The notes: generated by a model not told the origin, from the letters alone. 64,000 bases of DNA from Bacillus sp. X1(2014) (GCF_007678255.1 NZ_VEED01000022.1:22766-86765), one strand, 5' to 3'. Shown: positions 45,796-54,600, counted from the first letter of the stretch. Made by a program: numbers and translations.

Positions 45796-47097
45796 TTAAT
45801 TGTCTTTTTTATCGCCGGGGCTTACTGGCAACGCATAATCTGGAATAGCATCATACACTGCAGGATCTGCATTTTCAAGGGAGCCATCAGCTAAGCTGTT
45901 TAGAACCGCCATGACGGGCACTTTCGCGGTTTCTTTTAACATTCCATTTTGCTTTTGACCCAATGTCTGAGTTTGTCCTTTAATTTCAATCAACATGGTC
46001 GCTGTGCCATTTAGCTGTATAGCCCCTAAGCCAGAACCTGGATAGTTAACTTGAGGGTATTTCTGAATCGCTCCGAAAGAGGAATTTCCACGCTGTAAGG
46101 ATTCATAGGCTACCGCATTTACCTTTTTGCTCAAGGTTTCTACACTTTCATCGACTTTATATGTTCTTCCATTGAAAGGATCGACGTAAGGCTTTGTTGT
46201 AAATAAGGCTAACAGCTGAATCGAAACGGAACGCTTATCTTCTTCTGATAATTGGTTGAATCCACGATGGTGAAGGTCAATGGCGACATCTGGATCAAAT
46301 TCCTTTACCACTTTTGTCAGAGCGTGCGTTTCTGGTGAAAAGACTAATGATGCTTGGGCGCCGTTATTTGTACTAGTGCTATTTAAGATATTTGCCACTT
46401 TTTGTGGATCCTTTTTAATTTCTTCGTTTACATCAAAATCATAGTTGGGATGGAAGTCGCGGTTCAGGTCAAAACCAGGAATTCCGTAAACAACTTTTCC
46501 ATCATTATTTTGAGCCCGTTCGCTTCCTTCTGCATTATAATACCAAGGAGCTTTTGTATCAGCAGGAAGGCCTAATTCTGCCGGATTCCACGTTTGATGA
46601 GAGTATCGGGTTGGGAATGGCTTACCTTCATATTTATTAGCTGTTCCATCCGGATTGATCCGGGGTGCAAACCAAATGCTAACCTTATCCAGAATTTTAT
46701 CAGCTTCTTGTCCTCCAGCTGATAGCTTTTGAATTAATTCAACTGCCGCTTCCGTTCCAAGCGGTTCATTGCCATGTATTTGTGTATAGATTAGTACCCT
46801 TTTTTTGTTCGGGGCATTATCCCCAAGCTTCGCTACATATAGTGGATTGCCATCATTGGATGTCCCATATTGCTCGAGCTTCATTCTGCCCTTAGATGCT
46901 TGTTCCATTTGTTTTAATTTGGCTTCCAATTGTTCATTGGACATTAAGCTTTCAAAGGAAAGGTTCTGTTGGTCCGTTACCCATGGTCCGTTTGGGGTAG
47001 TAATTGGATCTGCAAAAGCAGATGATGAACCGTATGCAATAGAAGTTGCCAAAATTCCGCTAGTAAGTACCAATCCGAGTGTTTTTTTCTTTTTCAT
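45796..47097 (-). CDS. Secreted M14-family zinc carboxypeptidase
   Basis: This 433-residue protein has a clear signal peptide (KKKTLGLVLTSGILATSIAY, cleaved after SAFA). The M14 domain shows IHGNEPLGTEAAVELI with the first His and Glu ligands near residue 115, WFAPRINPDGT near residue 145, PGFDLNRDFHP with the substrate Arg, VAIDLHHRGF with the third zinc ligand near residue 280, and MLIEIKGQ with the catalytic Glu near residue 395. It trims C-terminal residues from extracellular peptides, perhaps wall peptides. The start 47097 has GGAGGGACAAAGG. Confidence 0.9.
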   Translation of the reverse strand: MKKKKTLGLVLTSGILATSIAYGSSSAFADPITTPNGPWVTDQQNLSFESLMSNEQLEAKLKQMEQASKGRMKLEQYGTSNDGNPLYVAKLGDNAPNKKRVLIYTQIHGNEPLGTEAAVELIQKLSAGGQEADKILDKVSIWFAPRINPDGTANKYEGKPFPTRYSHQTWNPAELGLPADTKAPWYYNAEGSERAQNNDGKVVYGIPGFDLNRDFHPNYDFDVNEEIKKDPQKVANILNSTSTNNGAQASLVFSPETHALTKVVKEFDPDVAIDLHHRGFNQLSEEDKRSVSIQLLALFTTKPYVDPFNGRTYKVDESVETLSKKVNAVAYESLQRGNSSFGAIQKYPQVNYPGSGLGAIQLNGTATMLIEIKGQTQTLGQKQNGMLKETAKVPVMAVLNSLADGSLENADPAVYDAIPDYALPVSPGDKKDN

Positions 47098-47303
47098 CCT
47101 TTGTCCCTCCAGGTGATAATAATTCCTCAATATAGTAGCATAACTTTAAATCACAAAATACAGTATATTCCAAAAATTTAAAAAACAGGAAAATTTATTC
47201 AATGAGATATAATTCAAAAATACTATATTTGAATTCTGTTATAGTCTATTAGAAGGAAGATAGGAGACTGTTCTGGTGATACTAATAACCTCAATTGTCC
47301 GTT

Positions 47304-47727
47304 ATGAATAAGAAAAAAACTGCTTTGTTGTGTGTGGATATGAGGTATAGGACGCAGCAAGAGGTCATGGTGTCTTTGATAAAACAAAAGCAGTATTTTC
47401 AAAGGCTAGAAGGGAAGGTAGTTCCAAATATTGCACGGATTCAAGCTGTATTCCGTGAACAAAAAATGGAAGTCATTCATACCAAAATGAGTCATTAAAC
47501 AGAGACTGCAGAGATCGGGGCCCGGAGCAAATACGGATTGGTATCCATGTCCCTTTGTGGAAGATGGTCGATGGTTGTTACTGAAATCCTGTGCCTAGTC
47601 ACCGCCGGAAGTAGGAAATTTAAAGATGCATGGGCCAATCCATTAGTACACCATGTATTATCATATCGAAATAAATTTTCTGATAAACGGGAGAAGAATA
47701 TTGTACAATTATCTAGATCACTTTTAT
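47304..47727 (+). pseudogene. Isochorismatase-family gene, broken and overrun by repeat DNA
   Basis: The N-terminal reading MNKKKTALLCVDMRYRT, LEGKVVPNIARIQAVFREQ, KMEVIHTKM matches cysteine hydrolases of the isochorismatase group (Asp in the VDM motif). It stops at 47498. In another frame LNRDCRDRGPEQIRIGIHVP continues for 20 residues. From about 47559 the DNA instead matches the tail of the dispersed repeat (CGATGGTTGT, CTGTGCCTAGTCACCG). So the gene was truncated by, or recombined with, a repeat copy. Confidence 0.7.
47559..47645. repeat. Partial copy of the dispersed repeat tail
   Basis: This stretch matches the segment at about 35749-35835 with few differences: GTGGAAGATGGTCGATGGTT, CTGAAATCCTGTGCCTAGTC, GAAGTAGGAAATTTAAAG, ATGCATG. 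The shared piece lies after the third palindrome of the long form. Confidence 0.75.
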
Positions 47728-47765
47728 AAATGATTAGAAATAGAGTAGAGAGGAAGCTCGGTTAC

Positions 47766-48689
47766 ATGATTCAAACTGTTATGGCAACCCTTTTTCAAGT
47801 GATTGTTCCACTTTCCATTCCTGTGGTCGCGGGGGCGCTCCTAGGGCATTTTAAGCAACTGGATACGAAACCACTTTTAACCCTTACATTATATTATTTA
47901 AGTCCTGCCATCATATTAGATACCTTACTGACAGCGAAAGTTTCCCATGATGATATTTTTAAAACGATTGCGTTTTCACTGCTTAATCTTGTCCTACTGT
48001 GGCTGCTTGCTAACGGCATTGGGAGACTCTTTAAATTTCCGGCGAGTGAAATTGCCGGTTTAACGCTGATATCTTCCTTTACTAACAGTGTCAATTATGG
48101 GCTTCCACTCGTGTTGCTTGCGTTCGGAAAACTAGGGCTGGATAAGGCGTCTGTGTATGTGATCATCCAAATGGTCATTGTTAATACAATAGGAGTTTAC
48201 TTTGCTGCACGCTCTCATTTTTCAATAAAAAATGCAATCAAATCCGTATTTTCTCTTCCGGCCATTTATGCTGCTTTGCTAGCCTTTGTGTTTCGTAGTT
48301 TAAGTCTTTCCTTGCCCGATGGAATTGCCAGAGGGGTTGCCATGATTGCGGAAGCTTACTCCCCGGTTGTCATGGCCATTTTAGGGGTCCAGATGGTAAG
48401 TGTGACAACCTCCAAGCATAAAGTGCAATCTCAACAAACATTTTGGACAGGGATGACTGTTCGCATGTTTGTTTCACCATTCATCGCGATGTTTTGCTTA
48501 TTCGTCCTACATATTAATGGTATCTTGCAATCGGTTCTCTTTGTTCTGGCATGTATGCCGGTTGCCGTCAACGCTGTCATTCTCGCGGAAAAATTTAATG
48601 CCTCCCCCAAAATCGTTTCAAAATGTATTCTCTGGACGACTCTGGCATCATTTTTCATTTTGCCGTTCCTTATCGTAGCTGTTAAGTAG
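47766..48689 (+). CDS. AEC-family transporter (auxin efflux carrier type)
   Basis: This 307-residue protein has about ten membrane segments in two halves, starting with VIVPLSIPVVAGALLGHF. TLISSFTNSVNYGLPLVLLAF near residue 100 and the late VLACMPVAVNAVILAEKFN with ASKCILWTTLASFF near residue 275 are typical of the family. It exports or imports small organic acids; the substrate is not predictable. ATG 47766 was preferred over 47730 because it gives the family's usual N-terminus and lies after GAGGAAG. Confidence 0.88.
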   Translation: MIQTVMATLFQVIVPLSIPVVAGALLGHFKQLDTKPLLTLTLYYLSPAIILDTLLTAKVSHDDIFKTIAFSLLNLVLLWLLANGIGRLFKFPASEIAGLTLISSFTNSVNYGLPLVLLAFGKLGLDKASVYVIIQMVIVNTIGVYFAARSHFSIKNAIKSVFSLPAIYAALLAFVFRSLSLSLPDGIARGVAMIAEAYSPVVMAILGVQMVSVTTSKHKVQSQQTFWTGMTVRMFVSPFIAMFCLFVLHINGILQSVLFVLACMPVAVNAVILAEKFNASPKIVSKCILWTTLASFFILPFLIVAVK

Positions 48690-48707
48690 ACAACTGGAGT
48701 AAATGGA

Positions 48708-48812
48708 ATGGGTAGAATACAATTATCTTTAGCACCAGGATGGTTTGCTGTAGGGATTGGGGGCGCAGTTGCAATCAGTCTTTCCGGTAGACCAATAAAT
48801 AATTATAAGTAG
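48708..48812 (+). CDS. 34-residue small membrane peptide
   Basis: ATG 48708 follows CTGGAG at 9 bases. The product reads GRIQLSLAPGWFAVGIGGAV then AISLSGRPINNYK, one hydrophobic helix with a polar tail. It is followed 14 bases later by a good terminator, which supports a real transcript ending here. No family is recognised. The remaining DNA to 49094 (promoter of the next gene) is AT-rich and empty. Confidence 0.45.
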   Translation: MGRIQLSLAPGWFAVGIGGAVAISLSGRPINNYK

Positions 48813-48825
48813 AATCGATCAACTG

Positions 48826-48850
48826 AACCGCCGTCGCATACGGTGGTTTT
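48826..48850 (+). terminator. Intrinsic terminator after the transporter and peptide genes
   Basis: AACCGCCGT (48826-48834) pairs with ACGGTGGTT (48840-48848), loop CGCAT, followed by TT and then T-rich DNA. Confidence 0.7.
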
Positions 48851-49094
48851 CTATTTGATCAATCTTTTATAGCTCCAAGCAAATATCAATCTATGATGGT
48901 CGTCATAGGAGGAAGGTCATAGTATATACCTAGTATTTTTCACCTTTATAGCAAAAATACACAGTCTTAATTTAGAATGTTTTCATACTATTTATCTATA
49001 AAACCCTTCTAATAACAGTGCTTATATACTATACTATTAATACAATATTTTACATTGTTGCAATATTGAGAAAATTATTTTTAGGGGGAAAACT

Positions 49095-50984
49095 ATGAAG
49101 AAATCACTCTTCGCTGTAATTTGTACGCTGGTCATGTTATCGGTCCCTTTATCTGCCTATGCACATCCAGGTAGAACGGACTCTAACGGGGGACATTATT
49201 GTTGGACAAACTGTGAAAAATGGGGGCTTTCCTACGGGGAATATCATTATCCCAATGGCAATAGTTCAAGTGTAAGCCCAAAGGAAAGTTCGAAGGTAAG
49301 TTCAAAAGTAACTACAAGCGCCAAAAAGAGCGGTTGGAAAAAAACGAATGGAAAACGATATTACTATGTTAAAGGTGTTAAACAAAAAGGTTGGAAGGTT
49401 ATTGATAATAAACGTTATTACTTTGACAAAAACGGTGTAATGAAGACTGGATGGCTTACATATAAAGGTTCTAAGTATTATTTAGACAAAAACGGTGTGA
49501 TGAAAAAGGGCTGGATCACAGTTAAAAGTAAAAAGTATTACCTTAATAAGTCAGGTGTGATGAAAAAAGGCTGGATCACAGTAAGTGGTAAAAAGTATTA
49601 CCTCGATAAGTCAGGCGTGATGAAAAAAGGCTGGATTACGGTAAGCGGTAAAAAATATTACCTTGATAGCTCAGGCGTGATGAAAAAAGGCTGGATTACA
49701 GTAAGCGGTAAAAAATATTACCTGGATAGCTCAGGTGTAATGAAAAAAGGCTGGATTACGGTAAGCGGTAAAAAATATTACCTTGATGGCTCAGGCGTGA
49801 TGAAAAAAGGCTGGATTACAATAAGCGGTAAAAAATATTACCTTGATGGCTCAGGCGTGATGAAAAAAGGCTGGATTACAATAAGCGGTAAAAAATATTA
49901 CCTGGATGGTTCAGGTGTGATGAAAACCGGCTGGGTTACAGTAAGCGGCAAAAAATATTACCTGGATGGCTCAGGTGTGATGAAAACCGGCTGGGTTACA
50001 GTAAGCGGCAAAAAATATTACCTGGATGGCTCAGGTGTGATGAAAACCGGCTGGGTTACAGTAAGCGGCAAAAAATATTACCTTGATAGCTCAGGTGTGA
50101 TGAAAACCGGTTGGGTATTAGTGAATGGAAAATGGTATTATCTAGACAGCATTGGTGTGAAGAAAACTGGTTGGTTAGATTTATCAGGGAAAAAGTACTA
50201 CCTCAATTCTGATGGGTCAAGGGTAACAGGCTGGAAGCAAATCAGTGTCAAATGGTATTATTTCAATAAAGCAGATGGGTCAATGGCAGTCAATACAACA
50301 GTGGATGGCTATAAATTAGGTGCAGATGGAGCGCGAATTCAAGTTCAATATGTTGCTTTAGGTGATTCCTTAGCGGCCGGTATGACTCCTTATGGAGTAG
50401 ATAGAATTCCGGTAGACGGAGTAGATTTAGATTGGGGATACCCAAATTATATTTCAGAGAAGTTTAAAAAGTCCTATCAGTTACTAGATTTTGATAACTT
50501 TGGCGTTTCTGGATATAAAACGGATGATGTCATAGCTGATTTCAATAAAGCAGACGTCCAAAAAGAAATAAAAGAAGCAACACATTTAACGATTGATATT
50601 GGTGCGAATGACCTGCTTCCAGTCGTTCAAGCTAATCCAGCTCAAGCACCAACAGAAATTGTTAAAGTTTCCGAAAAATTGAACACAATTTTAGGCACAA
50701 TCGATCAATTGAATCCAAATGTGAAGGTATATGTGATGGGATATTACAATCCATTCCCATATGTAACTGATGCGCAGCAAAAAGCGCAGTTAGAACAATT
50801 ATTACTCGCATTTAATGGACAGATTCAAGCTCGAGCTGTACAGAATGGTGATACATTTGTACCAACTGCACAAGTTATTAATGTAGCAAATTTTGCAGAC
50901 TACCTTCCAAATCCATTGAATATTCACTTGAGTCTCGCAGGTTATCAAGTAGTGTCTGAAGAATTTTGGAAAGTGATGAATTAA
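49095..50984 (+). CDS. Cell-wall-binding repeat protein with C-terminal SGNH esterase
   Basis: This 629-residue secreted protein has a signal peptide (MKKSLFAVICTLVMLSVPLS, cut near AYA) and a short YHYH-type domain (GGHYCWTNCEKWGL, EYHYPNG). About fifteen 20-residue choline-binding-like repeats (GWITVSGKKYYLDxSGVMKK) run from residue 77 to about 405. The C-terminal SGNH/GDSL hydrolase has VALGDSLAAG (nucleophile Ser), IDIGANDLLP near residue 500 and IHLSLAGYQ (His). The repeats should hold it on wall polymers while the hydrolase removes acyl groups. The central repeats match at DNA level in a 60-base period. GGGGGAAA precedes ATG. Confidence 0.92.
   Translation: MKKSLFAVICTLVMLSVPLSAYAHPGRTDSNGGHYCWTNCEKWGLSYGEYHYPNGNSSSVSPKESSKVSSKVTTSAKKSGWKKTNGKRYYYVKGVKQKGWKVIDNKRYYFDKNGVMKTGWLTYKGSKYYLDKNGVMKKGWITVKSKKYYLNKSGVMKKGWITVSGKKYYLDKSGVMKKGWITVSGKKYYLDSSGVMKKGWITVSGKKYYLDSSGVMKKGWITVSGKKYYLDGSGVMKKGWITISGKKYYLDGSGVMKKGWITISGKKYYLDGSGVMKTGWVTVSGKKYYLDGSGVMKTGWVTVSGKKYYLDGSGVMKTGWVTVSGKKYYLDSSGVMKTGWVLVNGKWYYLDSIGVKKTGWLDLSGKKYYLNSDGSRVTGWKQISVKWYYFNKADGSMAVNTTVDGYKLGADGARIQVQYVALGDSLAAGMTPYGVDRIPVDGVDLDWGYPNYISEKFKKSYQLLDFDNFGVSGYKTDDVIADFNKADVQKEIKEATHLTIDIGANDLLPVVQANPAQAPTEIVKVSEKLNTILGTIDQLNPNVKVYVMGYYNPFPYVTDAQQKAQLEQLLLAFNGQIQARAVQNGDTFVPTAQVINVANFADYLPNPLNIHLSLAGYQVVSEEFWKVMN
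49441..50160 (+). repeat. Twelve tandem 60-base coding repeats
   Basis: The DNA repeats every 60 bases, each unit beginning near TGATGAAAAAAGGCTGG and including GTAAAAAATATTACCT. Neighbouring units differ at few positions in the middle and diverge at both ends; units near 49921-50100 (AAAACCGGCTGGGT form) are almost identical. Such arrays change length by slippage, so the protein's stalk probably varies between strains. Confidence 0.9.
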
Positions 50985-51077
50985 AATTTAGTTAGTTCAT
51001 CTATCAATTAATAACTTAATAGAAAAACAATTTATTATATCTGGAGATATGTAGAAAGGTAATTGGATTAAATTAAG

Positions 51078-51107
51078 AGAGCTAACATTATGTTGGCTTT
51101 CTTTTTA
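51078..51107 (+). terminator. Terminator after the SGNH repeat protein
   Basis: AGCTAACAT (51080-51088) pairs with ATGTTGGCT (51090-51098), one G-T pair, followed by TTCTTTTTATTT. A second strong hairpin AGGCAGAGAGCA/TGCTCTCTGCCT at 51124-51149 lies just beyond and may serve the converging minus-strand gene. A GGGGTCAGACCCC mini-hairpin lies at 51187. Confidence 0.7.
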
Positions 51108-51225
51108 TTTGGTAAGTATAGAAAGGCAGAGAGCATTTGCTCTCTGCCTCACTGTCGTATTTTATCACTTTAAACTTTAGCAGAGTGGGGGTCAGACCCC
51201 TACTTAACTAAAGTACCATAGTGAC

Positions 51226-52014
51226 TTAGAAACATTGCAGTGTAAATTGAACTTTATCGAATTGCTTATTAACTAATGAGGTCTTATCTATACAGAAATA
51301 GATAATTCCTGAATCTCCCCAAAGCAATTCCATATCTTCTTCATCTGAATCGATCTGTAGGAGAAGAACAGCTTCTTCCGGGTTAAGATTAAATTCATCA
51401 AATACATCATTTTGAATACTGAGTGGATACCCTAACATGTAATGAGCCGGTTCGTAATTTCCATCATCATCACTTGGTTGAATAAGTTCATGCCTCATTT
51501 CAGAGTAGTTTTCTTCATCCTCTTCGCTAAACTCAATATCCTCTGGATACTCTGGGAGTGTCAGTCTGTTTACGAATGTAACTTTAAAAACAGGTAAAGG
51601 GGAGTAGTCTTCGGTCTCTTCCGGGTACTCTTTCCTTCTTAACTCTTTTTCGTCCCCATCAAAGTATAAAACTTTAAAACAACCTTCGTCCTCTTCAAAA
51701 CCCCATGGCTGTTCTATTACATCATAAAATATATAAAGAATTCCATTACTCGGAAGAATACCTTCCTTGTCGTATGGCTTTACTTCCTTTAAGTTAAATT
51801 GTCCTAAAAAAGAGTGATAACCATTTTTGTATTTAGGAAACTCCCAATCTTGCGGCAAATCCGGTAGACCACCAAGTTTAGAGGATCCTAACGGAATTTG
51901 TTCCGACTTCACTTTATTTTTAATGACTTTAATTGATTGTTTTGCGGATTTTAAAATATCCGATTTTTTGTGAAGTAATTCATATTCTTGCAACAGTGAA
52001 TCTAAATCTTGCAT
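51226..52014 (-). CDS. YwqG-family (DUF1963) protein
   Basis: This 262-residue soluble protein is acidic. SKLGGLPDLPQDWEFPKYKN near residue 44, then SFLGQFNLKEV, GILYIFYD near residue 90 and HYMLGYPLSIQND near residue 195 are the conserved blocks of DUF1963. The late DMELLWGDSGIIYFCI and the LLQID strand complete the fold. Members are widespread in Bacillus and seen near polymorphic-toxin immunity genes; the function is unsettled. AAGGAGG precedes ATG. The DUF4240 gene lies 19 bases upstream, so they form one transcript. Confidence 0.9.
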   Translation of the reverse strand: MQDLDSLLQEYELLHKKSDILKSAKQSIKVIKNKVKSEQIPLGSSKLGGLPDLPQDWEFPKYKNGYHSFLGQFNLKEVKPYDKEGILPSNGILYIFYDVIEQPWGFEEDEGCFKVLYFDGDEKELRRKEYPEETEDYSPLPVFKVTFVNRLTLPEYPEDIEFSEEDEENYSEMRHELIQPSDDDGNYEPAHYMLGYPLSIQNDVFDEFNLNPEEAVLLLQIDSDEEDMELLWGDSGIIYFCIDKTSLVNKQFDKVQFTLQCF

Positions 52015-52033
52015 TTTCTTTACCTCCTTTCTA

Positions 52034-52579
52034 TTAACCTAGTGGTTCTTCTCCAAATCTTTCCCATAGAACAGGAAATAGATTTTCTAGATCCTCTTCT
52101 TCCCAATCAAACTCTATGTCTGTTACATCTTGCAGCCCCTTCTTATCAAGCACTTCTAATAACTCATTATGTAGATCGTCATCCCATTCATTTTTACCCG
52201 TCTTTATAAGCGTATAGGCATCAAACCCAACCGAAAGCAATTCTTCATTTTGAGGGTAGCCTTCCTCATCAAGGTTTTCTTCATTAATGTATTCTGCTAA
52301 AAATTCAGGGTCTTTCATTACCTTGTTATATATTTCTTCGCCCTGTCCAATCAGCCATCCTCTAAAATAGTCAAAAGTATCGTCTGAACAGCCGCCCATC
52401 AGAACAAATGCTGCTCCCCATAAACGAGATTGATAACTAGCGTTCATTAATTCTAGAAATAAAAATTCAAAGTCTACTACTTCTTCTAACCCTTTTCGAG
52501 CTAATTCCTCTGTTAACCATTCCGATTGATCAAATTCTCTAGATTTTTCAATTAATCTCCAAAATTCCTTCTTTTCCAA
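52034..52579 (-). CDS. DUF4240-type protein
   Basis: This 181-residue acidic soluble protein begins KKEFWRLIEKSREFDQSEWL, the usual DUF4240 start (FW-lie-s-r). AYQSRLWGAAF-like NASYQSRLWGAAFVLMGGCS near residue 60 and FRGWLIGQGEEIYNKVMKDP near residue 85 are also typical. The start is TTG 52579 behind AAAAGGGTG; a longer frame from 52621 has no ribosome site. DUF4240 proteins often sit with SUKH/YwqG-type genes around toxin-immunity loci, which fits its partner. No toxin gene is visible here. Confidence 0.85.
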   Translation of the reverse strand: MEKKEFWRLIEKSREFDQSEWLTEELARKGLEEVVDFEFLFLELMNASYQSRLWGAAFVLMGGCSDDTFDYFRGWLIGQGEEIYNKVMKDPEFLAEYINEENLDEEGYPQNEELLSVGFDAYTLIKTGKNEWDDDLHNELLEVLDKKGLQDVTDIEFDWEEEDLENLFPVLWERFGEEPLG

Positions 52580-52719
52580 TATAATGCACCCTTTTCTTAA
52601 GTAATTCTGAGAGTTATTCAATTTAAACTAACAGAATTCCTTTAAAAATAAATATTTTTTTAAAAAAATTGTTGGTGCTGTATTTTTGGGGGATTCACGA
52701 CATTTTTCTCAGGTATTAA

Positions 52720-53167
52720 AAGTGAAGAATCTAGGAATGATGCGGGCTGAAATAACTTTTAATTAAACGTTTGTGTAGTTTCGAAAAAGTGGGGGATTAA
52801 TAGAATCATGTAAGTTTTTGAGAAAACCTTCAGATTTTGTTGAAAGATGGATTATTTCCTGCGAAATTAACAAATGTTCTTCGACACTCTTCTTAGCTAT
52901 TTTGCTACGGGGATTCATATACATCAGTACTTGCAGAAGTTTTAACCAAACGTTTGATTAGTATAGCCTTTATGGTATTTAGTCGAAAGAGTGTCGGCTG
53001 GTGACGATAACGGCAAAAACGACATCTTTCTCCTATTTTTCACGCATATTTCAACATTTTATTTTTGCGTAGTGGAGGACTAAGCTAGATCCACCAATGG
53101 ATGCAGTGAAACTAATCAAACGTTTGATTAGAAGGGAAACTTGTGGAAGATGGTCGATGGTTGTCAC
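52720..53167. repeat. Dispersed intergenic repeat, copy C (long form)
   Basis: This copy is very similar to B along its whole length: CTAGGAATGATG at 52731, TTAATTAAACGTTTGTGTAG, AGAATCATGTAAGTTT, GATTATTTCCTGCGAAATTA, CATATACATCAGTACTTGCA, and TTTTAACCAAACGTTTGATT with TTTAGTCGAAAGAGTGTCGG. TTTCTCCTATTTTTC, TAATCAAACGTTTGATTAGA and GATGGTCGATGGTTGTCACT complete it. It then runs into a GGGTCAGACCCC mini-hairpin. No gene is contained. Confidence 0.88.
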
Positions 53168-53200
53168 TAATGATTAGGGTCAGACCCCTCGATTGTGATT

Positions 53201-53653
53201 TTATTTGGAAAAACGGCGGAAATTCCCCCAATTCTCTTGGCTGGAAAATTGAGGGTAGGCGGACATAAAAGTAACGATTATGGAAGCATGATCTAGAATA
53301 GGGTATGCGTTGAATAAAAAACGATCGCCGTATCGAATCGCTGATAAGGCAAGAGGTAATTCACGCTTAAATACTTCCGTGCGTTTTGCTGCTACCTTTT
53401 GGTTAAGTTCTCCCTGATCTATATATAAATAAACACAATAGTTTAAGGAAGTTCCGTTTGTTTTCCATTCACCTAATACCTCATCCCTCAAAGGATTGAT
53501 CTTATCCCAAGCATACTGCTTTCCAATGGCTAAAAATAGCTCACCAGTTAAATCAGAGTGAGTTAGTGTGTAATATCTTGGAATAACAGGTTCCGTGGCC
53601 GTAACACCGTCTTTGTATTCAACAGATAGTTTTTCTGGATTGAAAGTGGTCAA
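53201..53653 (-). CDS. Staygreen-domain protein
   Basis: This 150-residue soluble protein starts FNPEKLSVEYKDGVTATEPV and continues PRYYTLTHSDLTGELFLAIG and NPLRDEVLGEW. FLFNAYPILDHASIIVTFMS comes near the end. This is the staygreen fold, known in plants as a Mg-dechelatase of chlorophyll; bacterial members have no chlorophyll and their substrate is unknown. The start is TTG 53653, with GGAGTTGATGG before it. It lies alone between repeat C and a spore-protein-like gene. Confidence 0.85.
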   Translation of the reverse strand: MTTFNPEKLSVEYKDGVTATEPVIPRYYTLTHSDLTGELFLAIGKQYAWDKINPLRDEVLGEWKTNGTSLNYCVYLYIDQGELNQKVAAKRTEVFKRELPLALSAIRYGDRFLFNAYPILDHASIIVTFMSAYPQFSSQENWGNFRRFSK

Positions 53654-53877
53654 GCCATCAACTCCAATCAGCTTTTTTTATCATTATGCTTATTCAGATT
53701 TAATCATTCGTTCTTTCTGATTAAAGGATGTTGGTATTAATTAAATAAATATAGCTAATCTCGCTAAACCGTTTCATATATATATATAGACGGTTTTTTA
53801 TTTTTTCGATGAATGAATAATTAATCTGCCTTTGGTATATCAATAAAGTTATGTTTAATGCAAAGGAGAGATATATA

Positions 53878-54075
53878 ATGAAAAAGGAAGAAAATTCGTC
53901 TGGTGTAAAAGGTGAACAACAAAAAGTAATAGCAGCTCAAAATCTAGCCAATCAATTTAATAAAGGTGATACAGAATTTTCATTAGATGAAAATGTACAA
54001 GAAGGTTTAGCAAAAAGTCAACAATACCAGGCAGAAAATCAGCAGCCCACGTACGAACCGAATAAAGCATTTTAA
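53878..54075 (+). CDS. Small Gln/Asn-rich protein, possibly gamma-type spore protein
   Basis: This 65-residue protein is hydrophilic and rich in Gln, Asn, Glu and Lys. The stretch NLANQFNKGDTEFSLDENVQ resembles the FGTEFASETNVQ repeat of gamma-type SASP (SspE), a germination amino-acid store. It has one such unit only and no full match, so the family is tentative. AAAGGAGAGA precedes ATG 53878. Two hairpins follow. Confidence 0.6.
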   Translation: MKKEENSSGVKGEQQKVIAAQNLANQFNKGDTEFSLDENVQEGLAKSQQYQAENQQPTYEPNKAF

Positions 54076-54156
54076 ATTTTATCTAAAGAAAGAATCTCGC
54101 AGATGGTAGGGATAACCCTCTCATCTATAGAGGGGATTTTACTATTAAGAAATTTG

Positions 54157-54205
54157 AGGTCAGTAGCCCACTGCGTTAAATCTGTGAGCTACTGACCTTT
54201 TTTTA
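54157..54205 (+). terminator. Strong terminator after the small Gln-rich gene
   Basis: AGGTCAGTAGC (54157-54167 region) pairs with GCTACTGACCT (54188-54198), followed by a run of T to 54204. A weaker hairpin CCCTCT/AGAGGG lies before it near 54111. Confidence 0.85.
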
Positions 54206-54269
54206 AAAGAAAAGGGTGGGAGGAACATAATTATAAAATTAACCAAAAGCTGTTGAAAAGAAGTCCTAG

Positions 54270-54600
54270 GCAGGGAAGACATCCCTCGACATACTTTTTG
54301 AGCATCTATAGGGATAATGCTAGGAATGGAGCTTGCTGAGAATGGTTTTAGTCAAACGTTTGGTTAGTTTCGAAAAAGAGGAGTTTTGATAGAATAATGG
54401 AAGTTTACGAGAAAACCATCTGATTTTGTGGAACATTTGGTTATTTCCTGCGAAATTAATGAACATTTATCGACAAGTTCCCTTCCAGCTTGGCGGTGGA
54501 AGATTAGTAAAGGACAGAACTTACACCTGTTTTAAACAAACGATTGATTAGTATAGCCTATACGGAATTTAGTCGATTGGGTGTCGTTTAGTCAAAAATT
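54270..54600. repeat. Dispersed intergenic repeat, copy D
   Basis: The sequence holds CATCCCTCGACATACTTTTT (as in copy A), GGTTTTAGTCAAACGTTTGG, TAGTTTCGAAAAAG, AGAATAATGGAAGTTTACGA, a short AACCA/TGGTT stem, GGTTATTTCCTGCGAAATTA. AAACAAACGATTGATTAGTA and ATTTAGTCGAttGGGTGTCG follow. Copies A and D share the upstream part that B and C lack. A 9-codon frame (MIIKFIRLR, 54737-54766) with a fair ribosome site follows in the same gap; its reality is unknown. Confidence 0.8.

Noticed and set aside
47538..47729. 63-codon frame following the isochorismatase fragment
   Set aside because: Its first half is repeat DNA and it lacks a ribosome site; treated as part of the pseudogene.
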